DNA of 64,000 nucleotides from Deinococcus radiotolerans (GTDB taxonomy: Bacteria > Deinococcota > Deinococci > Deinococcales > Deinococcaceae), in the NCBI RefSeq assembly GCF_014647435.1, contig NZ_BMPE01000010.1, positions 1-64,000 of the forward strand, read 5' to 3'. Shown here piece by piece: positions 1-9,040 of the stretch. Made by a program: the position numbers and the translations under genes. Within the stretch, counting starts at the first letter, position 1. Each line of letters begins with the position of its first letter. The notes beneath the pieces were generated by a model, which saw only the letters and a list, made by a program, of their open reading frames with translations, had not been told where the DNA came from and did not search any database.

Positions 1-185
1 CAGGCCCCGCGTGAATCTGTCAACACCCCAACCCAAAGCCCTCCTTGACCTTCGCTCGCACGCCCGGCAAGTGCAGCCTGCACAGCGAAAGCAGGAGCTT
101 TGCCTGCGCCCTCCTCTCTCCCTTAGTGCCTGACTGGATCGCTGACGCGGTCCCCGCCGTCATCCATGGGGCGGCATACTGGGGC

Positions 186-1295
186 ATGTTCACGATTGAA
201 GCGGCAGAACTGCTGGTAGTGCGACTTCCTCTGAAGTTCCGGTTCGAGACGAGCTTCGGGGTGCAGACCGAGAAGGTCGTTCCCCTGCTGGTCCTGCATG
301 GGGACGGTGTGCAGGGAGTGGCGGAAGGCACCATGGAATTCGCGCCCATGTACCGCGAGGAGACCATTGCCGGGGCGCTACACCTGCTGCGTGAGGTGTT
401 TCTGCCGCGCGTGCTGGGCCGCTCCTTTGCCAATCCGGAGGCGCTGAATGACGCGCTGGGTGCCTTCCGCGGGAACCGGATGGCCCGCGCGATGGTGGAG
501 ATGGCCGCGTGGGACCTGTGGGCGCGGCAGCTGGGCGTGCCGCTCGGGCAGCTGCTGGGTGGGCGGAAGGAGAGCGTGGAGGTCGGCGTGAGCCTGGGCA
601 TCCAGCCGGACGAGGCGGCAACGGTGGATGTGGTGCGCCGCCACGTGGAGCAGGGGTACAGGCGGATCAAGCTGAAGATCAAACCCGGTTGGGACGTGCA
701 GCCGGTCCGCGCGGTGCGGGAGGCCTTCCCGGAGATCCGGCTGACCGTGGATGCCAACAGCGCGTACACGCTGGCCGACACGGTGCGGTTGCGCGCGCTG
801 GACGCGTTTGACCTGACGTACATCGAGCAGCCGCTGGCGTGGGATGACTTGGTGGATCACGCGGAGTTGCAGCGCCGCCTGAGTACGCCGCTGTGCCTGG
901 ATGAGAGTGTGGCGAGCGCGCAAGACGCCCGCAAGGGCCTGACCCTGGGCGCGGGGGGCGTGGTGAACGTGAAGGTGGCCCGCGTGGGTGGTCTCGCGGA
1001 GGCGCGGCGGGTGCATGACGTGGCGCAGGCGTTCGGGGCGCCGGTGTGGTGCGGCGGGATGCTGGAGAGCGGGATTGGCCGGGCGCACAACATTCACCTG
1101 TCGACCCTGCCGAACTTCACGCTGCCCGGGGACACGAGCAGCGCCAGCCGCTACTGGGAGAAGGACGTGATCCTGGAGCCACTGGAGGCCGCAGATGGCC
1201 TGATGCCGGTGCCCCAGGGGCCAGGGACGGGTGTGACGCTGGACCGCGAGTTCGTGACGCGCGTGGCGGAGGTGCAGGAGGAGTTCAGCGCGTGA
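186..1295 (+). CDS. N-acylamino acid racemase / o-succinylbenzoate synthase family (enolase superfamily)
   Basis: Muconate-cycloisomerase-subgroup enolase of 369 residues, the expected length. The catalytic set is visible: K162-x-K164 on the second barrel strand, metal ligands D189, E214 and D239, and the opposing lysine K263 in a [11 protein letters not shown] context. Family members interconvert N-acyl (often N-succinyl) D- and L-amino acids and may also make o-succinylbenzoate. Deinococcus is thought to make menaquinone by the futalosine route, so racemase is the likelier role (inference). The ATG at 186 is chosen because homologues begin near MFTIEAAEL and because CATACT lies 5 nt before it; an open frame extends upstream to 45 without family resemblance. 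The next gene overlaps its stop codon. Confidence 0.9.
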   Translation: MFTIEAAELLVVRLPLKFRFETSFGVQTEKVVPLLVLHGDGVQGVAEGTMEFAPMYREETIAGALHLLREVFLPRVLGRSFANPEALNDALGAFRGNRMARAMVEMAAWDLWARQLGVPLGQLLGGRKESVEVGVSLGIQPDEAATVDVVRRHVEQGYRRIKLKIKPGWDVQPVRAVREAFPEIRLTVDANSAYTLADTVRLRALDAFDLTYIEQPLAWDDLVDHAELQRRLSTPLCLDESVASAQDARKGLTLGAGGVVNVKVARVGGLAEARRVHDVAQAFGAPVWCGGMLESGIGRAHNIHLSTLPNFTLPGDTSSASRYWEKDVILEPLEAADGLMPVPQGPGTGVTLDREFVTRVAEVQEEFSA

Positions 1296-2110
1296 TCCGC
1301 GTGGCCGTCGAGGGGCGGGCGTTCCCGGAGTGGAGCCCGCCGGGTTTCGTGATTCGCGAGGTGGTGGATCCGTGGGCGTTCCGGGCGCTGGAGGGCGTGC
1401 AGGTGGCCGCCTGGGGGTACGCGGACCGGGAGGTGACGCCGGGCACGCTGTTCCGCATCAGTGCGGCGACGGGCGGGATCGTGCTGGGCGCGTACCCGGA
1501 GGATCAGCCGGAGCAGCCGGTGGGGCTGGCGTTCGGGTTCCCGGCGCTGCGGGACGGGGCAGTGTGGCATCACTCGCACCTGCTGGCGGTGGATCCGGCG
1601 TGCCGGGGGTCCGGGCTGGCGGTGGCTCTGAAGGACGTGCAGCGGCGGCTGGCGCTGGAGCAGGGCCTGAGCCGCATGACGTGGACGTTCGATCCGCTGG
1701 TGACGCGCAACGCCCGCCTGAACCTGGGGAAGCTGGGGGCGGTGGCCCGGACGTACCTGCCGGAATGGTACGCGCTGGATGAGGACCGCGTGACGGCGTT
1801 CCCGGCGGACCGGCTGCTGGTCGAGTGGGACCTGACGCGGGGGCCGGTGGAGCGTCCGGCGCCGCAGCCGGTGGGCGTGCGGGTGCTGGAGGCCAGCGGG
1901 GAGGGGCCGGGCCCGGTGCAGTTCTCGGAGGCCGAGGCGCTGCTGGCGGAGGTGCCGCTGCGGGTGGATGTTCTGCCGGAGGCGGTGCGGCGAGCGTGGC
2001 GGATGGCGCTGCGGGAAGCTGTGGGGGTGGCCCTGGCGCAGGGCTTCGCGGTGGTGGATCTGGCCCGGGAGGGGGAGCGGGCCTTCTATGTGCTGCGGCG
2101 TGAGGGCTGA
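1292..2110 (+). CDS. GNAT-family acyltransferase partnered with the racemase
   Basis: A 272-residue protein of the large-GNAT type usually found beside N-succinylamino acid racemases. The acyl-CoA-binding region is seen around [18 protein letters not shown], where the usual R/Q-x-x-G-x-G/A loop appears as ACRGSG. The GTG start shares bases with the TGA of the racemase gene (GTGA overlap), so the two are translationally coupled. From known NSAR pathways I infer that it N-succinylates D-amino acids before racemisation; the desuccinylase that would complete the route is not in this window. An upstream extension of the frame would lie wholly inside the racemase gene and is rejected. Confidence 0.8.
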   Translation: MIRVAVEGRAFPEWSPPGFVIREVVDPWAFRALEGVQVAAWGYADREVTPGTLFRISAATGGIVLGAYPEDQPEQPVGLAFGFPALRDGAVWHHSHLLAVDPACRGSGLAVALKDVQRRLALEQGLSRMTWTFDPLVTRNARLNLGKLGAVARTYLPEWYALDEDRVTAFPADRLLVEWDLTRGPVERPAPQPVGVRVLEASGEGPGPVQFSEAEALLAEVPLRVDVLPEAVRRAWRMALREAVGVALAQGFAVVDLAREGERAFYVLRREG

Positions 2111-2142
2111 GGCTTCTCACTGTTCAGAAGCCCCAGTTCGTG

Positions 2143-2159
2143 TTATGTTATTTACATAA
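2143..2159. promoter_or_regulatory. RDRM operator (radiation/desiccation response motif) of ddrB
   Basis: TTATGTTATTTACATAA differs from the known Deinococcus consensus TTATGTCATTGACATAA at two of 17 positions and is largely palindromic. In Deinococcus this site is bound by the repressor DdrO, which is cleaved by the IrrE/PprI protease after DNA damage. Here it ends nine bases before the ddrB start codon and merges into the ribosome-binding site, and TATGTT inside it (2144-2149) could be the -10 element, so a bound repressor would block transcription start directly. Confidence 0.9.
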
Positions 2160-2168
2160 GGAGGTCAG

Positions 2169-2732
2169 ATGTTACACATTGAATTCACCACCGACCTGGG
2201 CGCCAAAGTCACCGTGGACGTTGACAACGCCAGCGCACTCCTCGACACCCAGCGCCAGTACGGCCGCCTCGGCTGGACCAGCGGCGACATCCCCAGCGGC
2301 GGCTACCAGTTCCCCCTGGACAACGAACCCGACTTCGACTGGCACCTGATCGGCGCGCGCAAATGGACCAGCCCCGACGGCGAGGAACTCGTCATCCACA
2401 AGGGCCACGCCTACCGCCGCCGCGAACTTGAGGCGGTCGACAGCCGCAAGATGAAACTCCCCGCCGCCGTCAAGTACTCCCGCGGCGCGAAAAGCACCGA
2501 CCCCGACCACGTCCGCGAGAAGAGCGACGGCGAGTTTGAATACGTCACACTCGCCATCTTCCGCGGCGGCAAACGCCAGGACCGCTACGCTACCCCCGGC
2601 GCCCGCCCGGGACCCGCCCAGACGGCACCGGCCCAGAACGCCGCGCGCCCCGCGCCCAGCCGCCCGGCCCCCGCGCCGGTCCGCGCGGCGCCCCCGGCAC
2701 CGACCCGTACAGAGGACGAACCTCCGTTCTGA
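2169..2732 (+). CDS. ddrB: DdrB, DNA-damage-response single-stranded DNA-binding protein
   Basis: A 187-residue protein recognisably DdrB: an N-terminal ssDNA-binding domain (about residues 1-135, with the hallmark stretch YGRLGWTSGDIPSGGYQFP and the YRRRELEAVDSRK segment), a proline/alanine-rich linker (about 140-178), and an acidic tip ending EDEPPF like the protein-interaction tail of SSB. DdrB promotes single-strand annealing during genome reconstitution after irradiation. AAGGAGG lies 4 nt before the ATG and overlaps the end of the RDRM operator. The gene ends at a strong terminator and stands alone, as expected for a DdrO-regulon gene. Confidence 0.97.
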   Translation: MLHIEFTTDLGAKVTVDVDNASALLDTQRQYGRLGWTSGDIPSGGYQFPLDNEPDFDWHLIGARKWTSPDGEELVIHKGHAYRRRELEAVDSRKMKLPAAVKYSRGAKSTDPDHVREKSDGEFEYVTLAIFRGGKRQDRYATPGARPGPAQTAPAQNAARPAPSRPAPAPVRAAPPAPTRTEDEPPF

Positions 2733-2741
2733 CCAGGGAGC

Positions 2742-2776
2742 AAGAGGAGGGCGCCCGATTGCGGCGCCCTCCTCTT
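2742..2776. terminator. Terminator hairpin between ddrB and the MazG-like gene
   Basis: A perfect 14-bp stem (2742-2755 with 2763-2776, arm AAGAGGAGGGCGCC) with a 7-nt loop lies 9 nt after the ddrB stop. It sits between convergent genes and its arms end in TCTT on both strands, so it probably serves both. Confidence 0.85.
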
Positions 2777-2791
2777 GCCTGCCTCCCGTTC

Positions 2792-3223
2792 CTACTGTCT
2801 GCGGGGCCCTGACCGTTCAATCACTGCGCGGACATCCGCGGGCTGCCAGCCCTGAGGTTTCAGGATCTTGCCGTCGGCGCGGCGGGGCCCGCTGGCCTTT
2901 GTCAGGTTCGCGCGGTGCACCTCGGCGAACACGGCGTCCGCGTCCAGGCCCAGGCGGTCGAAGGCGCCGTACGTGACGTACAGCAGGTCCGCCAGTTCGT
3001 GCGCCAGGTCGGTCAGGTCCGCCGCGTGCAGGGTCTCCCCTGCCTCCAGGCGGGCGGCCAGCGTCTGGAACTCGGCGTCCACCTCGGCCGCCTCCTCCTG
3101 GATCAGGGTGCGGCGCAGGGTCAGCAGGTCGCGTTCAGGTGGAGTGGGGACGTCGCGGCGGTCCTCGCCGATCGCGTCGTGAAAGTCGCGCAGATGTCGG
3201 GCGTTCGTCTTCGGGGTGCTCAC
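2792..3223 (-). CDS. MazG-like / dimeric dUTPase-like nucleotide pyrophosphohydrolase
   Basis: A 143-residue all-alpha NTP pyrophosphatase. The metal-binding pattern is EEAAEVDAEF followed by HELADLLYVTYGAF, and the C-terminal part (EVHRANLTKASGP, DGKILKPQGW) is typical of MazG-like enzymes including the D. radiodurans dUTPase-like protein DR2231. Its likely job is nucleotide-pool cleaning; the exact substrate cannot be read from sequence. The GTG start is favoured because TAGCAT (3235-3230 on the minus strand) lies 6 nt upstream, the leaderless arrangement. That hexamer begins with the TAG stop codon of the upstream gene. Confidence 0.85.
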   Translation of the reverse strand: MSTPKTNARHLRDFHDAIGEDRRDVPTPPERDLLTLRRTLIQEEAAEVDAEFQTLAARLEAGETLHAADLTDLAHELADLLYVTYGAFDRLGLDADAVFAEVHRANLTKASGPRRADGKILKPQGWQPADVRAVIERSGPRRQ

Positions 3224-3232
3224 GCGGTCATG

Positions 3233-3655
3233 CTAGCGGCCCGGCCACAGCAGGCGGGGACCAGTCAGGTCGGCGTCTGTGATGGTCAGGCGCGTGAAGG
3301 TCGCTCCGGCGGCGCGCGGCACCAGAAGATTTAGGTCCACGCGGCGGCACAGGCGTTCGTTCACGCCGCACACGAAGAGTGGGCCGCGCAGCCGCAGTTC
3401 ACCGCCCGGCGCGGCGGGCAGGGTCAGGCGGACCGGGAGGAGCAGCCCGAAGGATTCCGGGTGGGTGACGCTGGCCGGGCCACGCAGCTTCACCGGCAGA
3501 GGCAGTCGCCCCGGCGCGTGCAGGGCGAGCGTGCTGGGCGCCTCGCGGTTGACCAACACGCTGCGCAGCTCAAAGCGGACCTCCACGGTCAGGGAGGCGG
3601 CGCCCGCCACACCCGCCAGCAGGGGCGCCAGCAGCAGGGGCAGCAGGGCGCGCAT
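3233..3655 (-). CDS. Small secreted protein, possibly DsbD N-domain-like
   Basis: A 140-residue protein with an N-terminal signal peptide (MRALLPLLLAPLLAGVAGAA, cleavage near the AGA-A). The remainder is beta-rich, with two cysteines in FVCGVNERLC near residue 105, resembling the paired cysteines of DsbD-alpha/thiol-redox domains. That link is weak and is inference. The ATG at 3655 is chosen over an in-frame upstream start because it begins the signal peptide and has TAGCCT 7 nt before it. It lies 9 nt upstream of the pyrophosphohydrolase gene on the same strand. Confidence 0.6.
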   Translation of the reverse strand: MRALLPLLLAPLLAGVAGAASLTVEVRFELRSVLVNREAPSTLALHAPGRLPLPVKLRGPASVTHPESFGLLLPVRLTLPAAPGGELRLRGPLFVCGVNERLCRRVDLNLLVPRAAGATFTRLTITDADLTGPRLLWPGR

Positions 3656-3976
3656 CCTGATCAGGCTACCCAGGACGGCCCGTGTGAATTGTGCGCAAGA
3701 GCAGCCCCGCGCCGGAGGTGGGGTCCGGTGCGGGGCTGGGAAGGTCTGGTGGTCAGGTTGCGGGGCCTGCACCCGCGGGGCACTGGCCGACTTCGGGCCT
3801 GCCACCTGCTCGCGCGCCCGTTGGTGAAGAGGTGGGCGTCTCCCTCTTGGCCTTCGCCCCGGGGGGCGACCTCACCAGGCCGAAGCGAAGTATGCCCGCT
3901 CAGTGTCAGCGGCGCATGTGCTGCATCTACAGGTGGCCTTAAGTAAAATGGCGCAGCGGACGCAGTGTTCCAGTCG
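3656..3976. other. Gene-free stretch holding one long hairpin
   Basis: No convincing gene is present. A near-perfect inverted repeat (3702-3716 with 3724-3738, 15 bp with one mismatch, loop GGTGGGG) lies about 47 nt upstream of the secreted-protein gene. A weaker inverted repeat, TCGCCCC/GGGGCGA, lies at 3854-3869. Neither is followed by a run of T on either strand, so they are not clear terminators. The first could be a structured element in the space between the two minus-strand genes. Confidence 0.5.
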
Positions 3977-4624
3977 TCACAAATCCACGATGTGGTACCC
4001 GTACGCGTTGATGACCCGCGCGCCACTCTCGGGGTCTAGGTACTCCAGCTTCTTGCCCTCGTACTCGTGAATGTGGCCGTGCACGACCACTCGGGGCCGG
4101 CGGCGGGTCATGAAGGCGTTCAGGTCCGGGCAGCCCCGGTGCGCGTAGTCACTGCCGGCGTGCGGGCCGGTGGGGGGCGCGTGGGTCAGCAGGATGTCCA
4201 CGCCCGCCCGCGCCTGCCACGCCAGCCGCCCCAGCCCCCAGCGGGCCTGCGCGCGGGTGTACTGACCCTCGCCCGTACCGCGGTAGCGGGGCACGCCGCC
4301 CCAGCCGGCCACGCGCAGCCCGGCTTCCTCGACCACGCGGCCGTGCGCGGCAATCACGCCGCGCGGGGGGATGCGGCCCTCACCCTCGTTCACGTACTCG
4401 TTCTCGTGGTTGCCGTGCACGTAGATGATCGGCACCGTGAGTTTCGTCGCCAGGAACTCCAGGTAGTAGCCGGGCAGGTCCCCGGCGGCCAGCACGGCGT
4501 CCACCGCGGGCACGCCCTGCGGGAACGCCGAGCGGTACACGAAAGGGTGCACGTGATCCGCCAGCACCATGACCCGCTTCCCTAGCGGGGCGCGGGACAG
4601 GGGGGGCAGGGCGGGCGGGGTCAT
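3977..4624 (-). CDS. Metallophosphoesterase
   Basis: A 215-residue calcineurin-like phosphoesterase. The motif series is visible in order: D-x-H as LADHVH (about residue 22), AAGDLPG, VHGNHENEY, LLTHAPP and HGHIHEYEG, supplying the binuclear metal ligands. It ends in a short phosphoesterase C-terminus (RVINAYGYHIVDL). The substrate is unknown; relatives act on phosphodiesters or nucleotides. The start is uncertain: MTPPALPP at 4624 has no ribosome-binding site, and an internal ATG at 4570 would begin just before the first motif. It is transcribed divergently from the GNAT gene to the right. Confidence 0.8.
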   Translation of the reverse strand: MTPPALPPLSRAPLGKRVMVLADHVHPFVYRSAFPQGVPAVDAVLAAGDLPGYYLEFLATKLTVPIIYVHGNHENEYVNEGEGRIPPRGVIAAHGRVVEEAGLRVAGWGGVPRYRGTGEGQYTRAQARWGLGRLAWQARAGVDILLTHAPPTGPHAGSDYAHRGCPDLNAFMTRRRPRVVVHGHIHEYEGKKLEYLDPESGARVINAYGYHIVDL

Positions 4625-4731
4625 GGGGGCTGGGGTGGGGTCCGCGGCGGCCGGACCGGGTGGTACGCGTGATGGCCGAGTGTACCGTCCCGCTCCGGTG
4701 CGTGAGCGTACGCTGCGCTAGGGTGCGGCGC

Positions 4732-5265
4732 ATGACTGTTCCTGTCACGCCGCGCCTGCTGCTGTTGCCCCTGACCCGCACGGTGATGGCCCGCCGCCTG
4801 GAGACCGAGTCCTTCACGCTGACGCTCGGCGGACCCGGGGGGCCGCTGGAGGTGCACTTCGGCCCGGAATGGCCCGGCGATCCGCTGCCGCTCTTCCCGG
4901 GGAAGTTGGCGCGGCTGGCCCCCGGGCAGGAAGAGGTCGCGGGATCCTTCATCGCCGTGCACCGCGACACGGGCGACGCGGTGGGGCAGTTGGGCGCCAA
5001 GGGTCGCCCCTCGGCGGCCGGCGCGCAGGAAATTGGGTACGGGTTCAACCCGGCGGTGTGGGGACAGGGTCTGGCCACCGAGGGCGTGGGGGCGCTGGTG
5101 GCGCACCTGCACGCGCAGCCGGACGTGTACGCGGTGACCGCCGAGACGGCCGTGGGCAACCCGGCCAGCGCGCGGGTGCTGATGAAACTGGGCTTCCGTC
5201 AGGTGGGCACCGGGCACAGCGAGGACGATGGTCCACTGCTGCTCTGGGTGCACCGGCCAGCATGA
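4732..5265 (+). CDS. GNAT-family N-acetyltransferase (RimJ/RimL-like)
   Basis: A 177-residue GNAT protein. The acetyl-CoA pyrophosphate loop appears as NPAVWGQGLATEGVGALV, and the C-terminal motif B is NPASARVLMKLGFRQVG, both typical of the RimJ/RimL group that acetylates N-terminal amines or small molecules. The start at MTVPVTPRL is favoured by TAGGGT at 4719-4724, 7 nt upstream, giving a leaderless transcript; an upstream in-frame extension to 4660 has no family resemblance. The target is unknown. Confidence 0.8.
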   Translation: MTVPVTPRLLLLPLTRTVMARRLETESFTLTLGGPGGPLEVHFGPEWPGDPLPLFPGKLARLAPGQEEVAGSFIAVHRDTGDAVGQLGAKGRPSAAGAQEIGYGFNPAVWGQGLATEGVGALVAHLHAQPDVYAVTAETAVGNPASARVLMKLGFRQVGTGHSEDDGPLLLWVHRPA

Positions 5266-5366
5266 CTATGCACCTGAATACTCAGCGCCTCTCATCCTGA
5301 CGCGGAATGCAGAAATAATGTTGCAGCCGTAAGGCATACCGCCTCCGAGCCCGTAGGCTGGACTGC

Positions 5367-6266
5367 ATGAACATCTCGATTCTGGGCATCCCGATGGACC
5401 TCGGGGCGGGCCGCCGTGGCGTGGACATGGGCCCGTCCGCGCTGCGCAACGCCCACCTGACCCGCGCGCTGCGCGACCTGGGCCACCACGTGACTGACCT
5501 GGGCGACGTGCGCGTGGCGCTGCCCGAAACCGCGGATAAACACAGCGAGGGTGGCATGGTGTTCCTGGACCCCATCCTAGACGCCTGCCGCGCCACCGCC
5601 GAGCGCCTGAGCGCACTGGACGGCGACACCTTCCCGCTGACCATCGGTGGAGATCACAGCGTCAGCATGGGCACCGTGACCGGTAATGCCCTGCGCGGCG
5701 GCCCCGGCGGGGCGCGCATGGGCCTGATCTGGGTGGACGCGCACACCGACTACAACACGCCGGGCAGCAGCCCCAGCGGCAACATTCACGGCATGCCGGT
5801 CGCGCACCTGACCGGCCTGGGCGACCCGCGCCTGAGCGGCCTGGGCGGCGGCTGGCACATGCGGCCCGAGGACATCGTCATGATCGGCATCCGCAGCGTG
5901 GATCCCTTCGAGCGCGACCTGCTGCGCGAGGCGGGCATCAAGGCGTACACCATGAAGGACGTGGACCAGCTGGGCATCACGCGGATTCACGAGGAGACCA
6001 TGGAACGCCTGAGCGGTACGGAGCGCCTGCACGTGTCCTTCGACGCGGACGCGCTGGATCCCGGCGTGTGCCCCGGCGTGGGGACGCCCGTGCCCGGCGG
6101 CCTCACGTACCGCGAGGGGCACCTGCTGATGGAACTGCTCAGTGAATCGGGCCGCGTGACCAGCATGGACATCGTGGAGGTCAACCCCATCCTGGATACC
6201 CGCAACCAGACGGCGGAGGTCATGGTGGGCATGGCCGCCAGCCTGCTCGGGCAGCGCATCCTGTAA
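5367..6266 (+). CDS. rocF: Arginase
   Basis: A 299-residue ureohydrolase that hydrolyses arginine to ornithine and urea. The dimanganese site is complete: H97 in GGDHS, D124, H126 and D128 in DAHTD, and D226 and D228 in SFDADALDP, with the supporting H141 (NIHGMP) and E271 (DIVEVNP). The N-terminal [20 protein letters not shown] is characteristic of bacterial arginases rather than agmatinases. TAGGCT (5354-5359) stands 7 nt before the ATG. It is a single gene; a urease or ornithine pathway is not seen nearby. Confidence 0.93.
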   Translation: MNISILGIPMDLGAGRRGVDMGPSALRNAHLTRALRDLGHHVTDLGDVRVALPETADKHSEGGMVFLDPILDACRATAERLSALDGDTFPLTIGGDHSVSMGTVTGNALRGGPGGARMGLIWVDAHTDYNTPGSSPSGNIHGMPVAHLTGLGDPRLSGLGGGWHMRPEDIVMIGIRSVDPFERDLLREAGIKAYTMKDVDQLGITRIHEETMERLSGTERLHVSFDADALDPGVCPGVGTPVPGGLTYREGHLLMELLSESGRVTSMDIVEVNPILDTRNQTAEVMVGMAASLLGQRIL

Positions 6267-6366
6267 CCCCCGTTCCCTGCTGCGGCCCCGGCCCGCTCCG
6301 CGCGCAGCAGGGGGTTTGTGCATGGGGTCTCGACGGCCCCCCGCGCGGCGTGACATCCTGCGCGTC

Positions 6367-7239
6367 ATGGTTGTCCTGCCCATCCGTTTCGAGCGCAGTC
6401 CCCGCCTGCACCCCATGCTGAGCGAGGTCGCGCACCCGGTGGGCACCCGCGTGGTCGTGCAGGGCAAGCGCGGCCCCGAGGTCGCCACCGTGCGCGGCGA
6501 GGCCACCCCCCCGCAGGAGCAGGAGCGCTACGGCGCGGTGCTGCGCGCCGCCACCCCCGAGGACCTGAGCCGCTGGGAGGACCTGCACCGCACGGGCGAG
6601 GACCTCAAATGGCTGCTGCGCGCCCGCGCCCGGCAGCGCAGTCTGCCGGTGAAGGTCGTGGCCGTAGAATTCACGCTCGACGAGAGCCTCGTGACCGTCA
6701 GTTACAGCGCCGAGGAACGCATCGAGCTGACCGGCCTGATCAGCGAGCTGCGCGGGCACACGCGCGCCCGCGTGAACTTCGCTGCGGTCGGCCCGCGCGA
6801 GCAGGCGCAGATGATCGGCACGCTGGGCGCCTGCGGGCGCGAGAACTGCTCCTCGACGCACCTGCAGGAGTTCGCGCCGGTCAGCATCCGCATGGCGCGC
6901 GACCAGCAGCTGCCCCTGAACCCGGAGAAACTGTCCGGGCCATGCGGGCGGCTGCTGTGCTGCCTGCAGTTCGAACACACCCAGTACCTCGACCTGCTGA
7001 AGGACCTGCCGCGCAAGAACGCCCGGGTGTGCCATGAGGGGAGCGGCGCGTGCGGGAAGGTCACGAAGCTGCACCCGCTGGCCGGCACGGTGGACGTCAC
7101 CACCGACCAGGGTGTCCTGACCGACGTGCCCGCCGGGGAGCTGCGCCGCCTGACCGAAGCGGAGATCAAGGCCCTGCCGGACGCCGGCCGGGGCGGCGGG
7201 CGTCCAGGGAAGCCGAATCGGGCGCCCGCGCGCGAGTAA
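6367..7239 (+). CDS. PSP1-domain protein (RicT/YaaT-like)
   Basis: A 290-residue PSP1 C-terminal-domain protein. The family mark is the cysteine-rich core [10 protein letters not shown] and [12 protein letters not shown] (residues about 155-205), preceded by the [28 protein letters not shown] segment. In Bacillus the homologue YaaT (RicT) works with RicA and RicF as an Fe-S-containing complex that affects RNase Y and phosphorelay; the Deinococcus role is not established. The start at MVVLPIRF is chosen because CATCCT lies 7 nt upstream; the longer frame from 6316 is unconserved. The C-terminal 30 residues are low-complexity Gly/Pro/Arg. Confidence 0.85.
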   Translation: MVVLPIRFERSPRLHPMLSEVAHPVGTRVVVQGKRGPEVATVRGEATPPQEQERYGAVLRAATPEDLSRWEDLHRTGEDLKWLLRARARQRSLPVKVVAVEFTLDESLVTVSYSAEERIELTGLISELRGHTRARVNFAAVGPREQAQMIGTLGACGRENCSSTHLQEFAPVSIRMARDQQLPLNPEKLSGPCGRLLCCLQFEHTQYLDLLKDLPRKNARVCHEGSGACGKVTKLHPLAGTVDVTTDQGVLTDVPAGELRRLTEAEIKALPDAGRGGGRPGKPNRAPARE

Positions 7240-7270
7240 CGCGGAACACCGCGGCGCTAGACTCGCCGGA

Positions 7271-8986
7271 ATGACCCTCACAGACCTGAGTGCCGTTGAA
7301 GCCACGCTGGCGGTCCCGGACGCCCTGACCCGCTGGGAGGCGTACGCGCCGCGTGTCCAGGCGCTGCTGGACGCCCCACTGAGCGCCGCGGACGTGCCCG
7401 CGTGGCTGACTGCCTGGAGTGACCTGAGCAGCGAGCTGCACGGCGTGGCCGCGAAACTGGCCACGCACGCGGACCTGCACACCGATCAGCCGGAGGTGCA
7501 GGCGCGCTTCCAGGCATTCACGGGTACCGTGATGCCCGAAGCGGCCCGCGCCGAGCAGGCCCTGAAGGAGAAGCTGCTGGCCGTGCCGGACTACACCCCG
7601 GACGCCCGCTTCGCGCTGACGCTGCGGCGCATGCGGGACGAGGCGGCGCTGTACCGCGAGGCAAACGTGGCGCTGCTGGTCACGCACGAGGAACAGAAAA
7701 ACCGCTACTCGGTGGTCACCGGCAACCAGCAGGTCACGCTGCGCGGCGAGACCCTGACCATCCCGCAGGCCAGGCAGCGGCTGGACAACCCGGAACGCGC
7801 CGAGCGTGAAGCCGCCTGGCGCGCCCTGAGTGACAGCAACCTTCAGGTCGCCGCGGACCTGGACGGCGTGATGCTGGACCTGATCGCCACGCGCTGGCAG
7901 CTGGCCCGCAACGCGGACGAGGCGAACTTCCGCGACTACCAGTGGAAGGCGCTGGACCGCGTGGATTACACCCCGGCGGACTGCGTGGCCTTCCACGAGG
8001 CCGTTCGGGACGAGGTGGTGCCGCTGGCCGCTCAGCTGGTCGGCGATATTGCCGCGCAGCTGGGCCTGGACGCGGTGCGGCCCTGGGATTACAACCGCAA
8101 CAACCTGCTGGACCCGCAGGGCCGCGCGCCCCTGGCGCCCTTCCAGACGGGCGCGCAGCTTGAAACGCTGACGCAGACGGCCTTCGACGCGCTGGACGCC
8201 GACCTGGGGGCCCGCTTCCGGCAGATGCGCAGCGGCGGCCTGCTGGACCTGGAGTCCCGCCCGGGCAAGATGACGCACGCGTACTGCCAGTACTTCCCGA
8301 CCTACAACGAGCCGTTCGTGCTGATGAACGTGGTGGGCACCGCCGAGGACGTGCGCGTGCTGTTCCACGAGATGGGGCACGCCTTCCACGGCTTCTACAG
8401 CGGGGACGCGCAGCCGCTCGTGTGGAACCGCTGGAGCCCCATCGAGTTCGTGGAGATTCCCAGCATGGCCATGGAGTTCCTGACGCTCGATCACCTGGGG
8501 CACGTGTTCAGCCCGGAGGACCTTGCCCGGTACCGGCAGAAGCAGCTGGAGGGTGTGATCGCGTTCTTGCCGTGGGCGGCGCAGATGGACGCCTTCCAGC
8601 ATTGGCTGTACGCCGAGGCCCCCGAGGACGTCAGCACCGAGGCGCTGGACGCCAAGTGGCTGGAACTGGACCGCACCTTCCACCCGTTCGTGAACTGGGA
8701 CGGCCTGGATGAACGCGCCCGCGCGAAGGGCTGGCAGTACTACCACGTGTTCCAGGTGCCCTTCTACTACATCGAGTACGCGATGTGTTACCTCGCGGCG
8801 ACCGGCATCTGGCGCGCCGCGCAGGTGGACCCGGCGGGCACCCTGGACCGCTACCGGGCGGCGCTGCGTCTGGGCAGCACGGTCAGCGTGCCGGAGCTGT
8901 ACCGCGCGGCAGGTGTCGAGTTCCGCTTCGACCGCGAGCACATCCGGGGCCTGATGGCCTTCCTGCGCGGCCAGATGCAGGCCTGA
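7271..8986 (+). CDS. pepF: Oligoendopeptidase F (M3 family metallopeptidase)
   Basis: A 571-residue cytosolic zinc endopeptidase of the M3B/PepF type. The zinc motif is [13 protein letters not shown] (HEXXH near residue 360), followed by the downstream glutamate region [13 protein letters not shown]. The C-terminus has the conserved [12 protein letters not shown] helix. Family enzymes cleave short oligopeptides in the cytoplasm and have no signal peptide, as here. TAGACT (7258-7263) lies 7 nt before the ATG. The preceding PSP1 gene ends only 31 nt upstream, so this gene apparently has its own promoter at the end of that gene. Confidence 0.93.
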   Translation: MTLTDLSAVEATLAVPDALTRWEAYAPRVQALLDAPLSAADVPAWLTAWSDLSSELHGVAAKLATHADLHTDQPEVQARFQAFTGTVMPEAARAEQALKEKLLAVPDYTPDARFALTLRRMRDEAALYREANVALLVTHEEQKNRYSVVTGNQQVTLRGETLTIPQARQRLDNPERAEREAAWRALSDSNLQVAADLDGVMLDLIATRWQLARNADEANFRDYQWKALDRVDYTPADCVAFHEAVRDEVVPLAAQLVGDIAAQLGLDAVRPWDYNRNNLLDPQGRAPLAPFQTGAQLETLTQTAFDALDADLGARFRQMRSGGLLDLESRPGKMTHAYCQYFPTYNEPFVLMNVVGTAEDVRVLFHEMGHAFHGFYSGDAQPLVWNRWSPIEFVEIPSMAMEFLTLDHLGHVFSPEDLARYRQKQLEGVIAFLPWAAQMDAFQHWLYAEAPEDVSTEALDAKWLELDRTFHPFVNWDGLDERARAKGWQYYHVFQVPFYYIEYAMCYLAATGIWRAAQVDPAGTLDRYRAALRLGSTVSVPELYRAAGVEFRFDREHIRGLMAFLRGQMQA

Positions 8987-8994
8987 CCGGCAGC

Positions 8995-9032
8995 AGAAGG
9001 GGGGCCGCACCGTGAACGTGCGGCCCCCTTCT
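8995..9032. terminator. Bidirectional terminator between pepF and the DUF4384 gene
   Basis: AGAAGGGGG-CCGCAC pairs with GTGCGGCCCCCTTCT across a short loop, with one bulged G. It lies between convergent stop codons at 8986 and 9041. Confidence 0.8.
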
Positions 9033-9040
9033 CGTGAGGA

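Noticed and set aside
1..185. N-terminal extension of the racemase gene from 45
   Set aside because: The added residues are unlike the family, and the ATG at 186 fits both homologues and the -10 spacing. A TTGACA at 23-18 on the minus strand may be a promoter for a gene to the left, which is outside the window.
4380..5159. Minus-strand frame of 259 codons across the phosphoesterase/GNAT boundary
   Set aside because: Runs antisense to the GNAT gene and out of frame through the phosphoesterase; low-complexity Arg/Pro/Ser content.
7166..9010. A 614-codon open frame antisense to pepF
   Set aside because: It mirrors the codon structure of pepF, is rich in His/Arg/Gln/Val typical of antisense frames in GC-rich genes, and matches no family. 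The same applies to long antisense frames over the malic enzyme (30080-31876) and pheT (49525-51789).
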